Source of the DNA: Mycolicibacterium mucogenicum DSM 44124
GTDB taxonomy: Bacteria; Actinomycetota; Actinomycetes; Mycobacteriales; Mycobacteriaceae
DNA: 64,000 nucleotides
Reading direction: 5' to 3'
Assembly (NCBI RefSeq): GCF_005670685.2
Contig: NZ_CP062008.1
Location: forward strand, 930,001-994,000
In this document: positions 15,273 through 28,596 of the stretch, piece by piece
Layout of the letters: each line of letters starts with the position of its first letter
Position numbering within the stretch: position 1 is the stretch's first letter
Translations under genes and position numbers: made by a program
The notes under the pieces: generated by a model
What the model was told of the DNA's origin: nothing
Database searches by the model: none
The model's input: only the letters and a program-made list of their open reading frames with translations

Positions 15273-16526
15273 TCAGTGTCGATCGACCCAATTTTGCGTA
15301 GGGTACCGCCCGCTTGCAGCGGACTTCTCGCGAGATAGAGAGAGACTGACGGTGGCGGCGGCTTTGTGGAGGCACTCTTCCCATTCGCGGTCCGGGTCCG
15401 AGTCGGCGGTGATGCCGCCGCCCACGCCCAGGACCGCGGCACCGTCGGTGTCGAATTCCACGGTGCGGATCGCGACGTTCAGTTCGGTTCCAGCCAGTGG
15501 CGACGCCAAACCGACCGTCCCGCAATAGATTCCGCGGTCGTAGGGTTCCCATTCGGCGAGCAGTTCGCGGGCGCGGCACTTCGGGGTGCCGGTCACCGAG
15601 GCGGGCGGGAAGGTGGCGTCCAGCACCGCCGTCATCGGGGTGTCGACGGGCACCTGCGCGGCCACCGTCGACACGAGATGCCAGACGCCCGGCGCGGGTT
15701 CGACTGCCAGCAGTTGCGGTACCCGGACCGACCCGGTCGTCGCGACGCGGCTCAGATCATTGCGCACGAGGTCGACGATCATGATGTTCTCGGCGACGTC
15801 CTTGGCCGACGACGCCAGCTCCGACGGCGGATGATCAAGGGGGAGCGTGCCTTTGATGGGGCTGGAGGTGACGATCTCGCCGCGCCGGCTCAGAAACAGC
15901 TCGGGGGACAGCGACGCGACAGCGCCCCACTCGCCCGCGATGAACGCGGCCCGGGCGGGCGCGGTCCGCGCCACCGCGTCGACGAAGAAGTCGACGGGCG
16001 CACCGGACAGTCGTCCGGTGAAGCGGGTACAGACGCAGGCCTGGTACACCTCGCCGGCGGTGATCGCGTCCAGACAGGACAGCACGCCGGCGCGGTGGCT
16101 GGCGCGGTCCGGCGCACGCCAGTCGATGGCATACGGCGCGGGCGCTGCCGGTTTCAGGTTCGCCAGCCAGTCGGGAAGCGTTGCCCCGGAGAGGCTTTCG
16201 TACCACCAGTGCCCGTCGGCGTCCTGCCGCAGCACCGAGTCCGACCAGCCCCCGGCAGCCGCCGGGATCCGGTGACCCCCGTCCGGGTACGACAGGTAGC
16301 CGAACCAGCCGCCACCTATCGCCTCACCGGAACCCGTTGGCGCGTCGAAGACTTCGGTGGCCGTCACCGGCTCGATGGCGACGCTCGGTGCGATGACGGC
16401 CGTCGCGCCGAACCAGTCGCCCAGCAGCGCGGCGGGCGGTGGCAGGCCGCGCTGGGCGGCGGCGTCGGCGACAGCCTTCAACACCCCCGGGGCGTCGCCC
16501 AGGTCGGCCAACCGCTCGACTCGCAC
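15273..16526 (-). CDS. pabB: Aminodeoxychorismate synthase component I
   Basis: A 417-residue chorismate-utilising enzyme (Rv1005c position). It converts chorismate and ammonia into 4-amino-4-deoxychorismate for folate synthesis. Motifs of the family are intact: SPELFLSRRG, SPIKGT, ENIMIVDLVRNDLSRV, SVTGTPK and GGGITADSDPDREWEECLHKA. The PIKGT rather than PIAGT sequence favours aminodeoxychorismate over anthranilate synthase. About 20 residues follow the usual C-terminal end of the fold and the stop lies six bases from a large palindrome, so the tail may be a recent extension. Start is a GTG at 16526; another palindrome lies upstream of it. Confidence 0.92.
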   Translation of the reverse strand: MRVERLADLGDAPGVLKAVADAAAQRGLPPPAALLGDWFGATAVIAPSVAIEPVTATEVFDAPTGSGEAIGGGWFGYLSYPDGGHRIPAAAGGWSDSVLRQDADGHWWYESLSGATLPDWLANLKPAAPAPYAIDWRAPDRASHRAGVLSCLDAITAGEVYQACVCTRFTGRLSGAPVDFFVDAVARTAPARAAFIAGEWGAVASLSPELFLSRRGEIVTSSPIKGTLPLDHPPSELASSAKDVAENIMIVDLVRNDLSRVATTGSVRVPQLLAVEPAPGVWHLVSTVAAQVPVDTPMTAVLDATFPPASVTGTPKCRARELLAEWEPYDRGIYCGTVGLASPLAGTELNVAIRTVEFDTDGAAVLGVGGGITADSDPDREWEECLHKAAATVSLSLSREKSAASGRYPTQNWVDRH

Positions 16527-16547
16527 GCCCCACAGCTTCGCCTATGA

Positions 16548-16630
16548 CCGCGAGCAGTCCCCCAGCGGGGGTGCCCCCAGCAAAACTGTCGATCTGCTGC
16601 GGAAAAGGACAGTTTTGCGACTGCTCGCGG
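16548..16630. repeat. Composite palindrome between the sigma factor gene and pabB
   Basis: Outer arms CCGCGAGCAGTC (16548-16559) and its complement (16619-16630), 12 bp perfect, enclose inner arms GCAAAACTGTC (16580-16590) and its complement (16608-16618), 11 bp perfect. The right arms are contiguous, while the left arms are split by a 20-base C/G block (16560-16579) that can fold on itself. Lies downstream of the ECF sigma gene and within the upstream region of pabB. Confidence 0.8.
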
Positions 16631-16650
16631 GACTACTCGTGGGGCACGGA

Positions 16651-17562
16651 TCAGCGCTGGATCTCTCGCTCCACCAGCACCCCACCGAGCTTGTCGGGGT
16701 TGCGGATGGCGTAGAAGTGGCTGATCTTGCCGTCCTCGATCTCGATCAGGATGACGCTGTCGAGCTTCTCGCCGAGGTAGAGCACCATCGCCGGGGCGTT
16801 GTTGTACGTCGCGAGGTCGAAGCGGGCCTCGGGGAAGTCGCCGATTCCGCGCATGAGGCCGAGCAGCATTCGCCCGACCCGGTCCGGGCCGTACACCGGC
16901 CGCCGGGCGGCACTGACCTTGCCGTCGCTGTCCGCGGTCCACGTGACGTTCGGAGCCAGCAGCGTCATCAGGCCGTCCAGATCGCCGGTCGCGGCCGCCG
17001 TCAGGAACTGGGTGGTCACCTCGGCGGACTTGGCGGTGTCGGGCGTGTACCGCTTGCGCCGGGCCTGGACATGCTCGCGGGCCCGGTGGGCGACCTGGCG
17101 CACCGCCGCGGTGGATTTGCCTACGGCGCCGGCGATTTCGTCGTAGTCGAACCCGAACACCTCGCGCAGCACGAACACGGCCCGTTCGTCGGGGCCCAGC
17201 GACTCCAGGACCACCAGCATCGCCATCGAAACCGACTCGGCGAGAACGACATCCGATGAGGCGTCGCGCTCGTCGAGCAGCAGGGGCTCGGGTAGCCACG
17301 GGCCGACATACTCCTCCCGGCGCCGCGCGCCGGCCCGCAAGGCATTCAACGCTTGCCGGGTGACCAGCTGCGCCAGGTACGACTTGGTGTCGCGCACGGT
17401 GTCGAGGTCGACGTCGGCCCAGCGTAGGTAGCTGTCCTGCAGCACGTCGTCGGATTCCGTTGCCGAACCCAGGATTTCGTAGGCGATGGTGAAGAGCAAC
17501 GGCCGCAGGTGGGTGAACCGCTCGGCGTGTTCACCCCCTGCTGCCCCGGTGGTGCCGGTCAT
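16651..17562 (-). CDS. ECF41-type sigma factor with SnoaL-like C-terminal domain
   Basis: A 303-residue extracytoplasmic-function sigma factor: sigma2 (about 15-80), the linker motif WLPEP at 89-93, sigma4 helix-turn-helix (about 125-175), and a fused SnoaL/NTF2-like domain ending with NPDKL at 288-292. WLPEP and NPDKL are hallmarks of group ECF41, whose C-terminal domain acts as a built-in regulator in place of an anti-sigma factor. M. tuberculosis SigJ is a relative. Start at 17562 overlaps the stop of the partner oxidoreductase as ATGA, as expected for an ECF41 operon. Confidence 0.92.
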   Translation of the reverse strand: MTGTTGAAGGEHAERFTHLRPLLFTIAYEILGSATESDDVLQDSYLRWADVDLDTVRDTKSYLAQLVTRQALNALRAGARRREEYVGPWLPEPLLLDERDASSDVVLAESVSMAMLVVLESLGPDERAVFVLREVFGFDYDEIAGAVGKSTAAVRQVAHRAREHVQARRKRYTPDTAKSAEVTTQFLTAAATGDLDGLMTLLAPNVTWTADSDGKVSAARRPVYGPDRVGRMLLGLMRGIGDFPEARFDLATYNNAPAMVLYLGEKLDSVILIEIEDGKISHFYAIRNPDKLGGVLVEREIQR

Positions 17563-18728
17563 GCGTTGACTGCCTCCGCCAGCTGTTCGGCACGCTTGCC
17601 GCCCGTCATCAGGAAGACCGAGCTGGGCTTGCGGGCGGTCCGGCGGATGCCCCACAGCGTGCCCTTGCAGATGGCTTCCTTCAGCTTCGCCGCAACGCGT
17701 CCGCCGATGTAGTAGCTGGTCGGCGAATCGTCCTTGTGGGCGATCTGGATGGTCGCCGTGTGGCGGCCCAGGCTGACGCACGATCCGACGAAGACGGGGT
17801 CGAGTGGCTTGGGCTCGGTGCCGGCGATGCGGCTCAGCACTGTAGCCACGGCCGTCACGGTGAGCGGGCTCGAGGCCTGGCAGCTCATCCGCAGCGGCTG
17901 TCCCGACGGCGCGGCGGCGTCACCGGTTGCGACGATGCGCGGATCATCGATGCTGGTGAGGCTTTCGTCGGTGAGCAGCCGGCCCATTTCGTCGGTGCGC
18001 AGTCCGCTGGCGGCCGCCAGTTGCGGGGTGCCGAAGCCGGCAGTCCACACCGTCACGGCGCTGCTGATGAAGCGCCCGTCGGCGAGGGTCACCCGGTTGG
18101 CGGTGACGGAGCTGACGTCGCCTTCGATGACCGTCACGCCCAGCTTGGCCAGGGCCTTGGCCACCGAGCGGCGGGCGGGGGCGCTCATCGACGGCGCCAG
18201 CTTGCTGCCGACCAGCACGACGTTGCGGCCCGCCTCGGCGAACTCGGAAGCGGCCTCGATGCCGGTCAGTCCGGCGCCGACGACCACCATCTGCGCCGAC
18301 AGTGGCACGTCCTGCAACCGGGCCACCAGTCGCTCGGCCTGTTCGAATTCAGCGAGGGGGTAAGCGAATTCAGCGGCCCCGGGCACCGACGCCGGGACGG
18401 TGCCGGTGCTGCCGACGGCGTAGATCAGGTAGTCGTAGTCGAGCCTGTCGCCGGACGCCAGCTCGACGGCGCGGGCCGCGGCGTCGATACGGGTGGCGGT
18501 GTCGACCACCAGGCGCACGTCGTCGGCGAGGAGCGTGTCGTAGCCGACGGTGGCGTTGTAGTTCCCGGCCGCGTGCTGGTGCAGGCGGATGCGCTCGACG
18601 AACTTGGGCCGCGGGTTCACCAGGGTGACGGCCACATCGTCGCGCATAAGAACGTGATTGGCCGCCAGCGCGCCGGCGTAGCCGCCGCCGATGACGACGA
18701 CGCGGTTGGGGTTCTGGTTTCCGGTCAT
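17559..18728 (-). CDS. NAD(P)/FAD-dependent oxidoreductase, ECF41 partner
   Basis: A 389-residue two-dinucleotide-domain flavoprotein resembling type II NADH dehydrogenases or FAD-dependent disulfide-type oxidoreductases. FAD-binding VVVIGGGYAGALAA is at the N-terminus, a second nucleotide loop VVVGAGLTGIEAA near residue 150, and the third FAD motif VATGDAAA near 270. ECF41 sigma genes are typically beside such oxidoreductases (the COE partner class) and activate them. An AAGGAG ribosome site lies before ATG 18728; an in-frame GTG at 18731 is possible. The upstream ECF41-like promoter suggests the sigma factor activates this operon. Confidence 0.85.
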   Translation of the reverse strand: MTGNQNPNRVVVIGGGYAGALAANHVLMRDDVAVTLVNPRPKFVERIRLHQHAAGNYNATVGYDTLLADDVRLVVDTATRIDAAARAVELASGDRLDYDYLIYAVGSTGTVPASVPGAAEFAYPLAEFEQAERLVARLQDVPLSAQMVVVGAGLTGIEAASEFAEAGRNVVLVGSKLAPSMSAPARRSVAKALAKLGVTVIEGDVSSVTANRVTLADGRFISSAVTVWTAGFGTPQLAAASGLRTDEMGRLLTDESLTSIDDPRIVATGDAAAPSGQPLRMSCQASSPLTVTAVATVLSRIAGTEPKPLDPVFVGSCVSLGRHTATIQIAHKDDSPTSYYIGGRVAAKLKEAICKGTLWGIRRTARKPSSVFLMTGGKRAEQLAEAVNA

Positions 18729-18762
18729 CACTGCATCTCCTTCGGGTTGGTTATGCCCTCAA

Positions 18763-18789
18763 GACACCGGCGGCGCCGAAAGTGTGACA
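18763..18789 (-). promoter_or_regulatory. ECF41-type promoter
   Basis: On the minus strand TGTCACA (18789-18783), then 16 bases, then TGTC (18766-18763). The described ECF41 consensus is TGTCACA-N16-CGTC, so this matches ten of eleven defined positions with exact spacing, directly upstream of the oxidoreductase-sigma operon. Confidence 0.75.
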
Positions 18790-18864
18790 AACGTACCCAC
18801 AGATGTGGCCCAGATCACTCGACTCTAGTGCGGACCCTGCGATCGGCAGGGGTCAATGCCCAGG

Positions 18865-20229
<1,365 letters not shown>

Positions 20230-21783
20230 TTACTCCTTGGTCTCCGCCTGATAGCGGGGAAATACGCCTTCGGGTGTCGGTAGCACCGTGCCCGGTGCCA
20301 GCCGGGTGCCCAGGGCACGGAAATCCCGTGCCGAGGCGTCCTGCCCGAGAAGGTCGAGCAGCTTCCCCCCGGACTCCGGCATCACCGGCTGCACCAGCAG
20401 CGAGGCGATCCGGACCGCCTCCAGCGTCGTGTATAGCACTGTGCCGAAGCGGGTCTGGTCCGACTCAGCGGGAGACTTGCGCAACACCCACGGTTCTTCG
20501 GCCGAGAAGTAGCGGTTGGCGGCACCCAGCATCTGCCAGATGGCCTCGAGGGCCAGATGCATCGCCGGCACGTCGTAGTGCGCCCGCACCTGTTCGAGCA
20601 GCGCGTCGGCCTGCTTGAGCAACTCCAGGTCGGCGGCCGTGAATTCGCCTGGCTCCGGGACGATTCCGCCGAGGTTCTTGTTCACCATCGACAGTGAGCG
20701 CTGTGCCAGGTTGCCCAGTTCGTTGGCCAGGTCAGCGTTGATGCGGCCGATGATGGCCTCCTCGCTGTAGCTGCCGTCCTGGCCGAAGGACACCTCGCGC
20801 AGGAAGAAGTAGCGCACCTGATCCAGGCCGAAGGCGTCGATCAGCGCGATGGGATCCACCACGTTGCCCACCGACTTGCTCATCTTCTCGCCCTTGACGT
20901 TGATGAAGCCGTGCGCGAAAACCCGCTCCGGAAGGGCGATTCCGGCCGACAGCAGGAACGCCGGCCAGTAGACGGTGTGGAAGCGGATGATGTCCTTGCC
21001 GATCATGTGCAGATTCGCGGGCCAGTACTTCTGGAAGGCCTGCGACGCTTCGTCCGGAAAACCCACGCCCGTCAGGTAATTCGTCAACGCGTCGACCCAC
21101 ACGTACATGACGTGCTCGGGGTGGTCGGGGACCGGGACGCCCCAGTCGAACGTGGTCCGCGAGATCGACAGGTCCTTGAGCCCGCCCGAGACGAAGCTGA
21201 CGATCTCGTTGCGCCGCACGTCCGGTCCGATGAACTCGGGGTGCGCTTCGTAGTGCGCCAGCAGGCGGTCGGTGTAGGCCGACAGCTTGAAGAAGTAGGT
21301 CTGCTCCTCGGTCCACGTGACGGGCGTGCCGGTCTCGATGGCGAACCGGCCGCCGTCGCGGACCTCGGTCTCGTCCTCGGCGAAGAAGCGCTCGTCGCGG
21401 ATCGAGTACCAGCCGGCGTACGTGCCGAGGTAGATGTCCCCGGCCTCGTTCATCCGGCGCCAGATTTCCTTGGACGCCTCGTAGTGGTCGGCGTCCGACG
21501 TCCGGATGAACCGGTCGAAGGAGATGTTGAGCTTCTCCTGCAGCGCCTGGAACACGTCGGAGTTGCGCGTGGCCAGCTCCGCGGCGGTGATGCCTTCGGC
21601 CGCCGCGGCCTCGGCCATCTTCTGCCCGTGCACGTCGGTACCGGTCAGGTAGCGGACGTCGAAACCGTCGAGCCGCTTGAACCGGGCGATCGCGTCGGTG
21701 GCGATGTACTCGTACGCGTGCCCGATGTGCGGTGCGCCGTTCGGGTACGCGATGGCGGTGGTGATGTAAAAAGGCTCACTCAT
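20230..21783 (-). CDS. metG: Methionyl-tRNA synthetase
   Basis: A 517-residue class I synthetase (metS, Rv1007c), which charges tRNA-Met. The HIGH motif appears as GAPHIGHAY near the N-terminus and KMSKS as GEKMSKSVG near residue 300. The short length and absence of a four-Cys zinc knuckle and C-terminal tRNA-binding domain are as in other mycobacterial enzymes. The ATG at 21783 has no ribosome site but has TAAAGT as a -10 eight bases upstream, suggesting a leaderless message divergent from tatD. Confidence 0.96.
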   Translation of the reverse strand: MSEPFYITTAIAYPNGAPHIGHAYEYIATDAIARFKRLDGFDVRYLTGTDVHGQKMAEAAAAEGITAAELATRNSDVFQALQEKLNISFDRFIRTSDADHYEASKEIWRRMNEAGDIYLGTYAGWYSIRDERFFAEDETEVRDGGRFAIETGTPVTWTEEQTYFFKLSAYTDRLLAHYEAHPEFIGPDVRRNEIVSFVSGGLKDLSISRTTFDWGVPVPDHPEHVMYVWVDALTNYLTGVGFPDEASQAFQKYWPANLHMIGKDIIRFHTVYWPAFLLSAGIALPERVFAHGFINVKGEKMSKSVGNVVDPIALIDAFGLDQVRYFFLREVSFGQDGSYSEEAIIGRINADLANELGNLAQRSLSMVNKNLGGIVPEPGEFTAADLELLKQADALLEQVRAHYDVPAMHLALEAIWQMLGAANRYFSAEEPWVLRKSPAESDQTRFGTVLYTTLEAVRIASLLVQPVMPESGGKLLDLLGQDASARDFRALGTRLAPGTVLPTPEGVFPRYQAETKE

Positions 21784-21807
21784 TTGGTCTCACTTTAGGG
21801 TGTCGCT
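21784..21807. promoter_or_regulatory. 24-bp bidirectional promoter, metG / tatD
   Basis: Contains ACTTTAGGGT at 21792-21801. Read right, TAGGGT (21796-21801) is six bases before the tatD GTG; read left, TAAAGT (21797-21792) is eight bases before the metG ATG. The architecture is the same as in the pmt/rsmI spacer, including total length. Confidence 0.65.
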
Positions 21808-24814
<3,007 letters not shown>

Positions 24815-24867
24815 CGCTGTCGGGCAGGCTTTTCCGTACTTGGTGTTGTGGCCATCGCCGCGGGCGT

Positions 24868-24873
24868 TAGTGT
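24868..24873 (+). promoter_or_regulatory. -10 element for leaderless ispE transcript
   Basis: TAGTGT, six bases before the GTG at 24880. It would let ispE be expressed independently of rpfB-ksgA. Confidence 0.5.
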
Positions 24874-24879
24874 CGTGAC

Positions 24880-25848
24880 GTGTCTACGTCGGATGGAAAC
24901 ACTGCTTCTGAGTGGGTACCCACAGGTTCGGTGACCGTCCGCGTGCCGGGCAAGGTGAACCTGTACCTCGGTGTCGGGGACTGCCGCGATGACGGCTATC
25001 ACGAGCTCACCACGGTGTTCCACGCCGTCTCCCTGTTCGACGAGGTGACAGTCCGCAACGCCGACCTGCTGTCGCTGGAGATGTTCGGCGATGGCGCCGA
25101 GGGTCTGCCGACCGACCACCGCAACCTCGCCTGGCGGGCCGCCGAACTCATGGCCGAGCACGTCGGCCGCGCGCCCGACGTCGCGATCTCGATCGACAAG
25201 TCCATCCCGGTGGCCGGTGGTATGGCCGGCGGCAGCGCCGACGCGGCCGCCGTGCTGGTCGCGATGAACAACCTCTGGGAGCTCGGTGTGCCCCGCCGGG
25301 ACCTGCATGCGCTGGCCGCCCGGCTCGGCAGCGACGTCCCGTTCGCACTGCACGGCGGCACCGCGTTGGGCACCGGACGCGGCGAGCAGTTGGCCACTGT
25401 GTTGGCGCGGAGCACCTTCCACTGGGTGCTGGCGTTTGCCGAGGGTGGGCTGTCCACGCCGAAGGTCTTCGCCGAGCTGGACAACCTGCGGGCAGACGGA
25501 CGCAAGGGCGGCCCGCCGGCGCTGGACGATCCCGAGCCGTTGCTGACCGCGCTGGCCTCCGGGGACCCGCGAGAGCTGGCGCCGCTGCTCGGCAACGATC
25601 TACAGCCCGCGGCCGTCAGCCTGGACACCGGGCTGCGGCGCACACTGCGCGCGGGCGTCGAAGCCGGCGCCCTGGCGGGCATCGTGTCCGGTTCCGGGCC
25701 CACCTGCGCCTTCCTGTGCGCCTCCGCCGAGGACGCCATCGACGTCGGCACCCAGCTTTCCGGCGCCGGGGTGTGCCGGACGGTACGCGTGGCCAGCGGC
25801 CCGGTGCACGGCGCCAGAGTGGTGCCGGCGCCCAGCAAGCAGGCCTGA
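24880..25848 (+). CDS. ispE: 4-diphosphocytidyl-2-C-methyl-D-erythritol kinase
   Basis: A 322-residue GHMP kinase (Rv1011) of the non-mevalonate isoprenoid pathway, phosphorylating the 2-hydroxyl of CDP-methylerythritol. Motif 1 is [11 protein letters not shown], motif 2 is the ATP loop [15 protein letters not shown], and motif 3 is [13 protein letters not shown]. The GTG start has a -10 at leaderless spacing. It lies 65 bp after ksgA on the same strand. Confidence 0.95.
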   Translation: MSTSDGNTASEWVPTGSVTVRVPGKVNLYLGVGDCRDDGYHELTTVFHAVSLFDEVTVRNADLLSLEMFGDGAEGLPTDHRNLAWRAAELMAEHVGRAPDVAISIDKSIPVAGGMAGGSADAAAVLVAMNNLWELGVPRRDLHALAARLGSDVPFALHGGTALGTGRGEQLATVLARSTFHWVLAFAEGGLSTPKVFAELDNLRADGRKGGPPALDDPEPLLTALASGDPRELAPLLGNDLQPAAVSLDTGLRRTLRAGVEAGALAGIVSGSGPTCAFLCASAEDAIDVGTQLSGAGVCRTVRVASGPVHGARVVPAPSKQA

Positions 25849-26139
25849 TCCCGGTGTGACTCAGCACTCAATTCGGCCAACAGTTTGTTAGCTACTTAAG
25901 AGTCTCTTAAGATGATCGATGGTGTATGCCAGCGGCCAGGCGTGGAACGCAATGGTTTCTCTCACCGGCGGTGTCGGTGAGGGTTCGACGCACGCCAGGG
26001 CAGCGTCGCCCGGGCACTCGGAGCCATCGTTTCGAGATATAACCGCGGCCGAATTGTGCGTGCGCGCCTCTACGAGTGCGCCTGGCACCGGACGGACTAT
26101 GGAACGACGGGCAGTGGCGCCTGACCTCAGGAGGTTGTC
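25849..26139 (+). promoter_or_regulatory. pks16 upstream region with 17-bp palindrome
   Basis: This 291-bp gap has no convincing gene; a 74-codon frame overlapping pks16 by GTGA lacks a ribosome site and any domain. It holds a perfect inverted repeat CTTAAGAG-T-CTCTTAAG at 25895-25911 close to AT-rich DNA, a likely operator, and a strong AGGAGG ribosome site at its right end for pks16. Confidence 0.55.
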
Positions 26140-27777
26140 GTGAGCCGATTTACCGACAAGATGTACTACAACGCTCGTACATCGCAGCGGGGCATGGTCA
26201 CCGGTGAGCCGCACGAGCCAGTGCGCCACACCTGGGGTGAGGTCCACGAGCGGGCGCGCCGCATCGCGGGCGGCCTGGCGGCTGCCGGCATCGGCCATGG
26301 CGACAAGATCGGCGTGCTGGCCGGCTTCCCGGTCGAGATCGCCCCGACCGTGCAGGGCATCTGGATGCGCGGCGGCAGCCTCACCATGCTGCACCAGCCG
26401 ACGCCCCGTACCGATCTGGCCGTCTGGGCTGAAGACACCATGAACGTCATCAGCATGATCGAGGCCAAGGCCGTCATCGTCTCCGAGCCGTTCCTGGTCG
26501 CCATCCCCGTGCTGGAGGAGAAGGGCCTGCAGGTCCTCAAGGTCGGCGACCTGCTCGCCGCCGAGCCCATCGACCCCGTCGAGACCGGCGAAGACGACCT
26601 CGCGCTGATGCAGCTGACCTCGGGTTCGACCGGCTCGCCGAAGGCCGTGCAGATCACGCACCGCAACATCTACTCCAACGCCGAGGCCATGTTCATCGGC
26701 GCCGAGTACGACGTCGACAAGGACGTCATGGTCAGCTGGCTGCCGTGCTTCCACGACATGGGCATGGTCGGCTTCCTCACCATCCCGATGTACTTCGGTG
26801 CCGAGCTGGTCAAGGTCACGCCGATGGACTTCCTGCGCGACACCCTGCTGTGGGCCAAGCTCATCGACAAGTACAAGGGCACCATGACGGCGGCCCCGAA
26901 CTTCGCCTACGCGCTGTTCGCCAAGCGGCTGCGCCGCCAGGCCAAACCGGGCGAATATGACCTCTCCACGCTGCGGTTCGCGCTGTCCGGCGCCGAGCCC
27001 GTCGACCCCGCCGACGTCGAGGACCTCATCGACGCCGGCAAGCCGTTCGGTCTGAAGGCCTCGGCCATCCTGCCGGCCTACGGCATGGCCGAGACCTGCC
27101 TCGCCGTGTCGTTCTCGCCGTGCAACGCGGGCCTGGTCGTCGACGAGGTCGACGCCGACCTGCTGGCCGCCCTGCGGCGCGCGGTACCCGCGTCGAAGGG
27201 CAACACGCGCCGCTTGGCCTCGCTGGGCCCGCTCCTGCGTGACCTCGAGGCCCGCGTCGTCGACGAGGACGGCAACGTCCTGCCCGAGCGCGGCGTCGGC
27301 GTCATCCAGCTGCGCGGTGAATCGGTGACCCCCGGCTACATCACCATGGCCGGCTTCCTGCCGACGCAGGACGAGAACGGTTGGTACGACACCGGTGACC
27401 TCGGGTACATCACCGAGGAGCAGAACGTCGTCGTGTGTGGCCGCGTGAAGGACGTCATCATCATGGCGGGCCGCAACATCTACCCGACGGACATTGAACG
27501 CGCGGCGGGCCGGGTGGAAGGCGTACGCCCGGGCTGTGCCGTCGCGGTGCGCCTGGACGCCGGTCATTCGCGTGAAACCTTCGCTGTGGCAGTCGAATCC
27601 AACGCCTGGCAGGACCCGGTGGAAGTGCGCCGCATCGAGCACCAGGTGGCACACGAGGTCGTGACCGAGGTCGACGTGCGGCCGCGCAACGTGGTCGTGC
27701 TGGGCCCCGGCACCATTCCGAAGACCCCGTCCGGCAAGCTGCGCCGCGCCAACTCGGTGGAACTCGTCACCGGCTAG
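26140..27777 (+). CDS. pks16: Acyl-activating enzyme (fatty acyl-AMP/CoA ligase), Pks16 type
   Basis: A 545-residue ANL-superfamily adenylating enzyme, corresponding to Rv1013. Despite its name it has no ketosynthase. The P-loop [16 protein letters not shown], the aromatic motif [12 protein letters not shown], the hinge DTGDLGY and the C-terminal catalytic Lys in [10 protein letters not shown] are present. It activates a carboxylic acid to acyl-adenylate, possibly loading a carrier protein; the substrate is unknown. A CAGGAGG ribosome site precedes the GTG. A strong terminator follows. A known type of Pat target family, though this is inference only. Confidence 0.9.
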   Translation: MSRFTDKMYYNARTSQRGMVTGEPHEPVRHTWGEVHERARRIAGGLAAAGIGHGDKIGVLAGFPVEIAPTVQGIWMRGGSLTMLHQPTPRTDLAVWAEDTMNVISMIEAKAVIVSEPFLVAIPVLEEKGLQVLKVGDLLAAEPIDPVETGEDDLALMQLTSGSTGSPKAVQITHRNIYSNAEAMFIGAEYDVDKDVMVSWLPCFHDMGMVGFLTIPMYFGAELVKVTPMDFLRDTLLWAKLIDKYKGTMTAAPNFAYALFAKRLRRQAKPGEYDLSTLRFALSGAEPVDPADVEDLIDAGKPFGLKASAILPAYGMAETCLAVSFSPCNAGLVVDEVDADLLAALRRAVPASKGNTRRLASLGPLLRDLEARVVDEDGNVLPERGVGVIQLRGESVTPGYITMAGFLPTQDENGWYDTGDLGYITEEQNVVVCGRVKDVIIMAGRNIYPTDIERAAGRVEGVRPGCAVAVRLDAGHSRETFAVAVESNAWQDPVEVRRIEHQVAHEVVTEVDVRPRNVVVLGPGTIPKTPSGKLRRANSVELVTG

Positions 27778-27798
27778 GTTCCGTGCAGACGTGAAAGC

Positions 27799-27829
27799 CC
27801 CCTGATTTCCCCGGAAATCAGGGGTTTTT
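27799..27829 (+). terminator. Rho-independent terminator after pks16
   Basis: Perfect 12-bp arms CCCCTGATTTCC (27799-27810) and complement (27813-27824) with a two-base centre, followed by TTTTT. Nineteen bases past the pks16 stop. Confidence 0.9.
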
Positions 27830-27887
27830 ACGTTTTTCGCGCGGGTCTGATCGCTCGCTACGCTGAGCGAAAGCTGTGAACCCCGGG

Positions 27888-27893
27888 TAATCT
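27888..27893 (+). promoter_or_regulatory. Candidate -10 of the 27927 gene
   Basis: TAATCT, with the AGAGGA ribosome site downstream at 27910-27916; predicted leader of about 27 nt. Confidence 0.4.
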
Positions 27894-27926
27894 CGCTGAA
27901 TTATTGACGAGAGGACCGGCGTATTC

Positions 27927-28349
27927 ATGGGGCGTGTAGTTGCGGCTCTGGCGGCAGTGCTCAGCGCGGGTGCCGTCGCCGCAATACCCGCGTGCGCCGA
28001 CGGCTCGGCGGGCGTGCTCGGGAAGCCGAACAACATTGCCGCGGCGGTCGGTTCGGGCGTGCGAGGCGGCGTCATCGTCGGCTTCACCGCAAGCGGGCCT
28101 GACGTCGGCGCTGCCGCTACGGCGGTCATCGCGGCGTGTCACCGGGCCGGCGCCGACCAGTGCACGAGCGACGAGGTCACCAACGACCGGTTGTGCATCG
28201 TCAATGTGCACGCCCCCGCGAGCGGCGTCGTCGCCGGTGGCGCCGGGCCGACCCTCGAGGACGCCCGCCGCGACGCGTTCAACCGGGCGGCGGCCAACAA
28301 CACCCCTCTTGCTGCGGACTCACCCACATTGGCCTCGTCCTGCCCGTGA
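27927..28349 (+). CDS. Small secreted protein, function unknown
   Basis: A 140-residue protein with a Sec signal peptide (MGRVVAALAAVLSAGAVAAIPACA). The mature part has four cysteines (two in AACHRAGADQCTSDEV, one in RLCIVN, one at the C-terminus) and a repeated Ala/Gly pattern, close in flavour to DUF4189-type secreted domains, but I cannot assign a family with confidence. It lies between two strong terminators with a small second secreted gene, all on the plus strand. Confidence 0.7.
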   Translation: MGRVVAALAAVLSAGAVAAIPACADGSAGVLGKPNNIAAAVGSGVRGGVIVGFTASGPDVGAAATAVIAACHRAGADQCTSDEVTNDRLCIVNVHAPASGVVAGGAGPTLEDARRDAFNRAAANNTPLAADSPTLASSCP

Positions 28350-28474
28350 ACTGAGGCGCTCATGCAGCGGTCGTGACGAATTCCGTTGCCTGGGAAAGTT
28401 CCTCGGCCATTCGGTGACGTTGCTCACCGCAGTTTTCAAGATCGGCAGGTCACCGCATTTCGGCTGCTCACGGA

Positions 28475-28512
28475 CATGTGAGTTTGCCATGAGTTCATGG
28501 CACGGTCACATG
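28475..28512. promoter_or_regulatory. 38-bp nested dyad upstream of the 28597 gene
   Basis: Inner arms GCCATGA/TCATGGC (28486-28492 and 28495-28501) and outer arms CATGTGA/TCACATG (28475-28481 and 28506-28512) share one centre of symmetry, with four bases between arms on each side. It ends ten bases before a TATAGT -10 (28522-28527), so it covers the -35 region and is a good operator candidate. Confidence 0.6.
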
Positions 28513-28596
28513 GCCGAAACATATAGTCGAACTAACATGCGGGGCCAAAAGGCAGCTGAGAGACAGACGGCCTTCCCCCGAAAGTGAGAAGGTGAC

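Noticed and set aside
25919..26143. 74-residue ORF overlapping pks16 start by GTGA
   Set aside because: The overlap looks like coupling, but there is no ribosome site, no domain and the composition is not protein-like; more likely 5' UTR.
28475..28512. CRP binding site
   Set aside because: TGTGA and TCACA half-sites are separated by 24 bp rather than 6, so not a normal CRP site.
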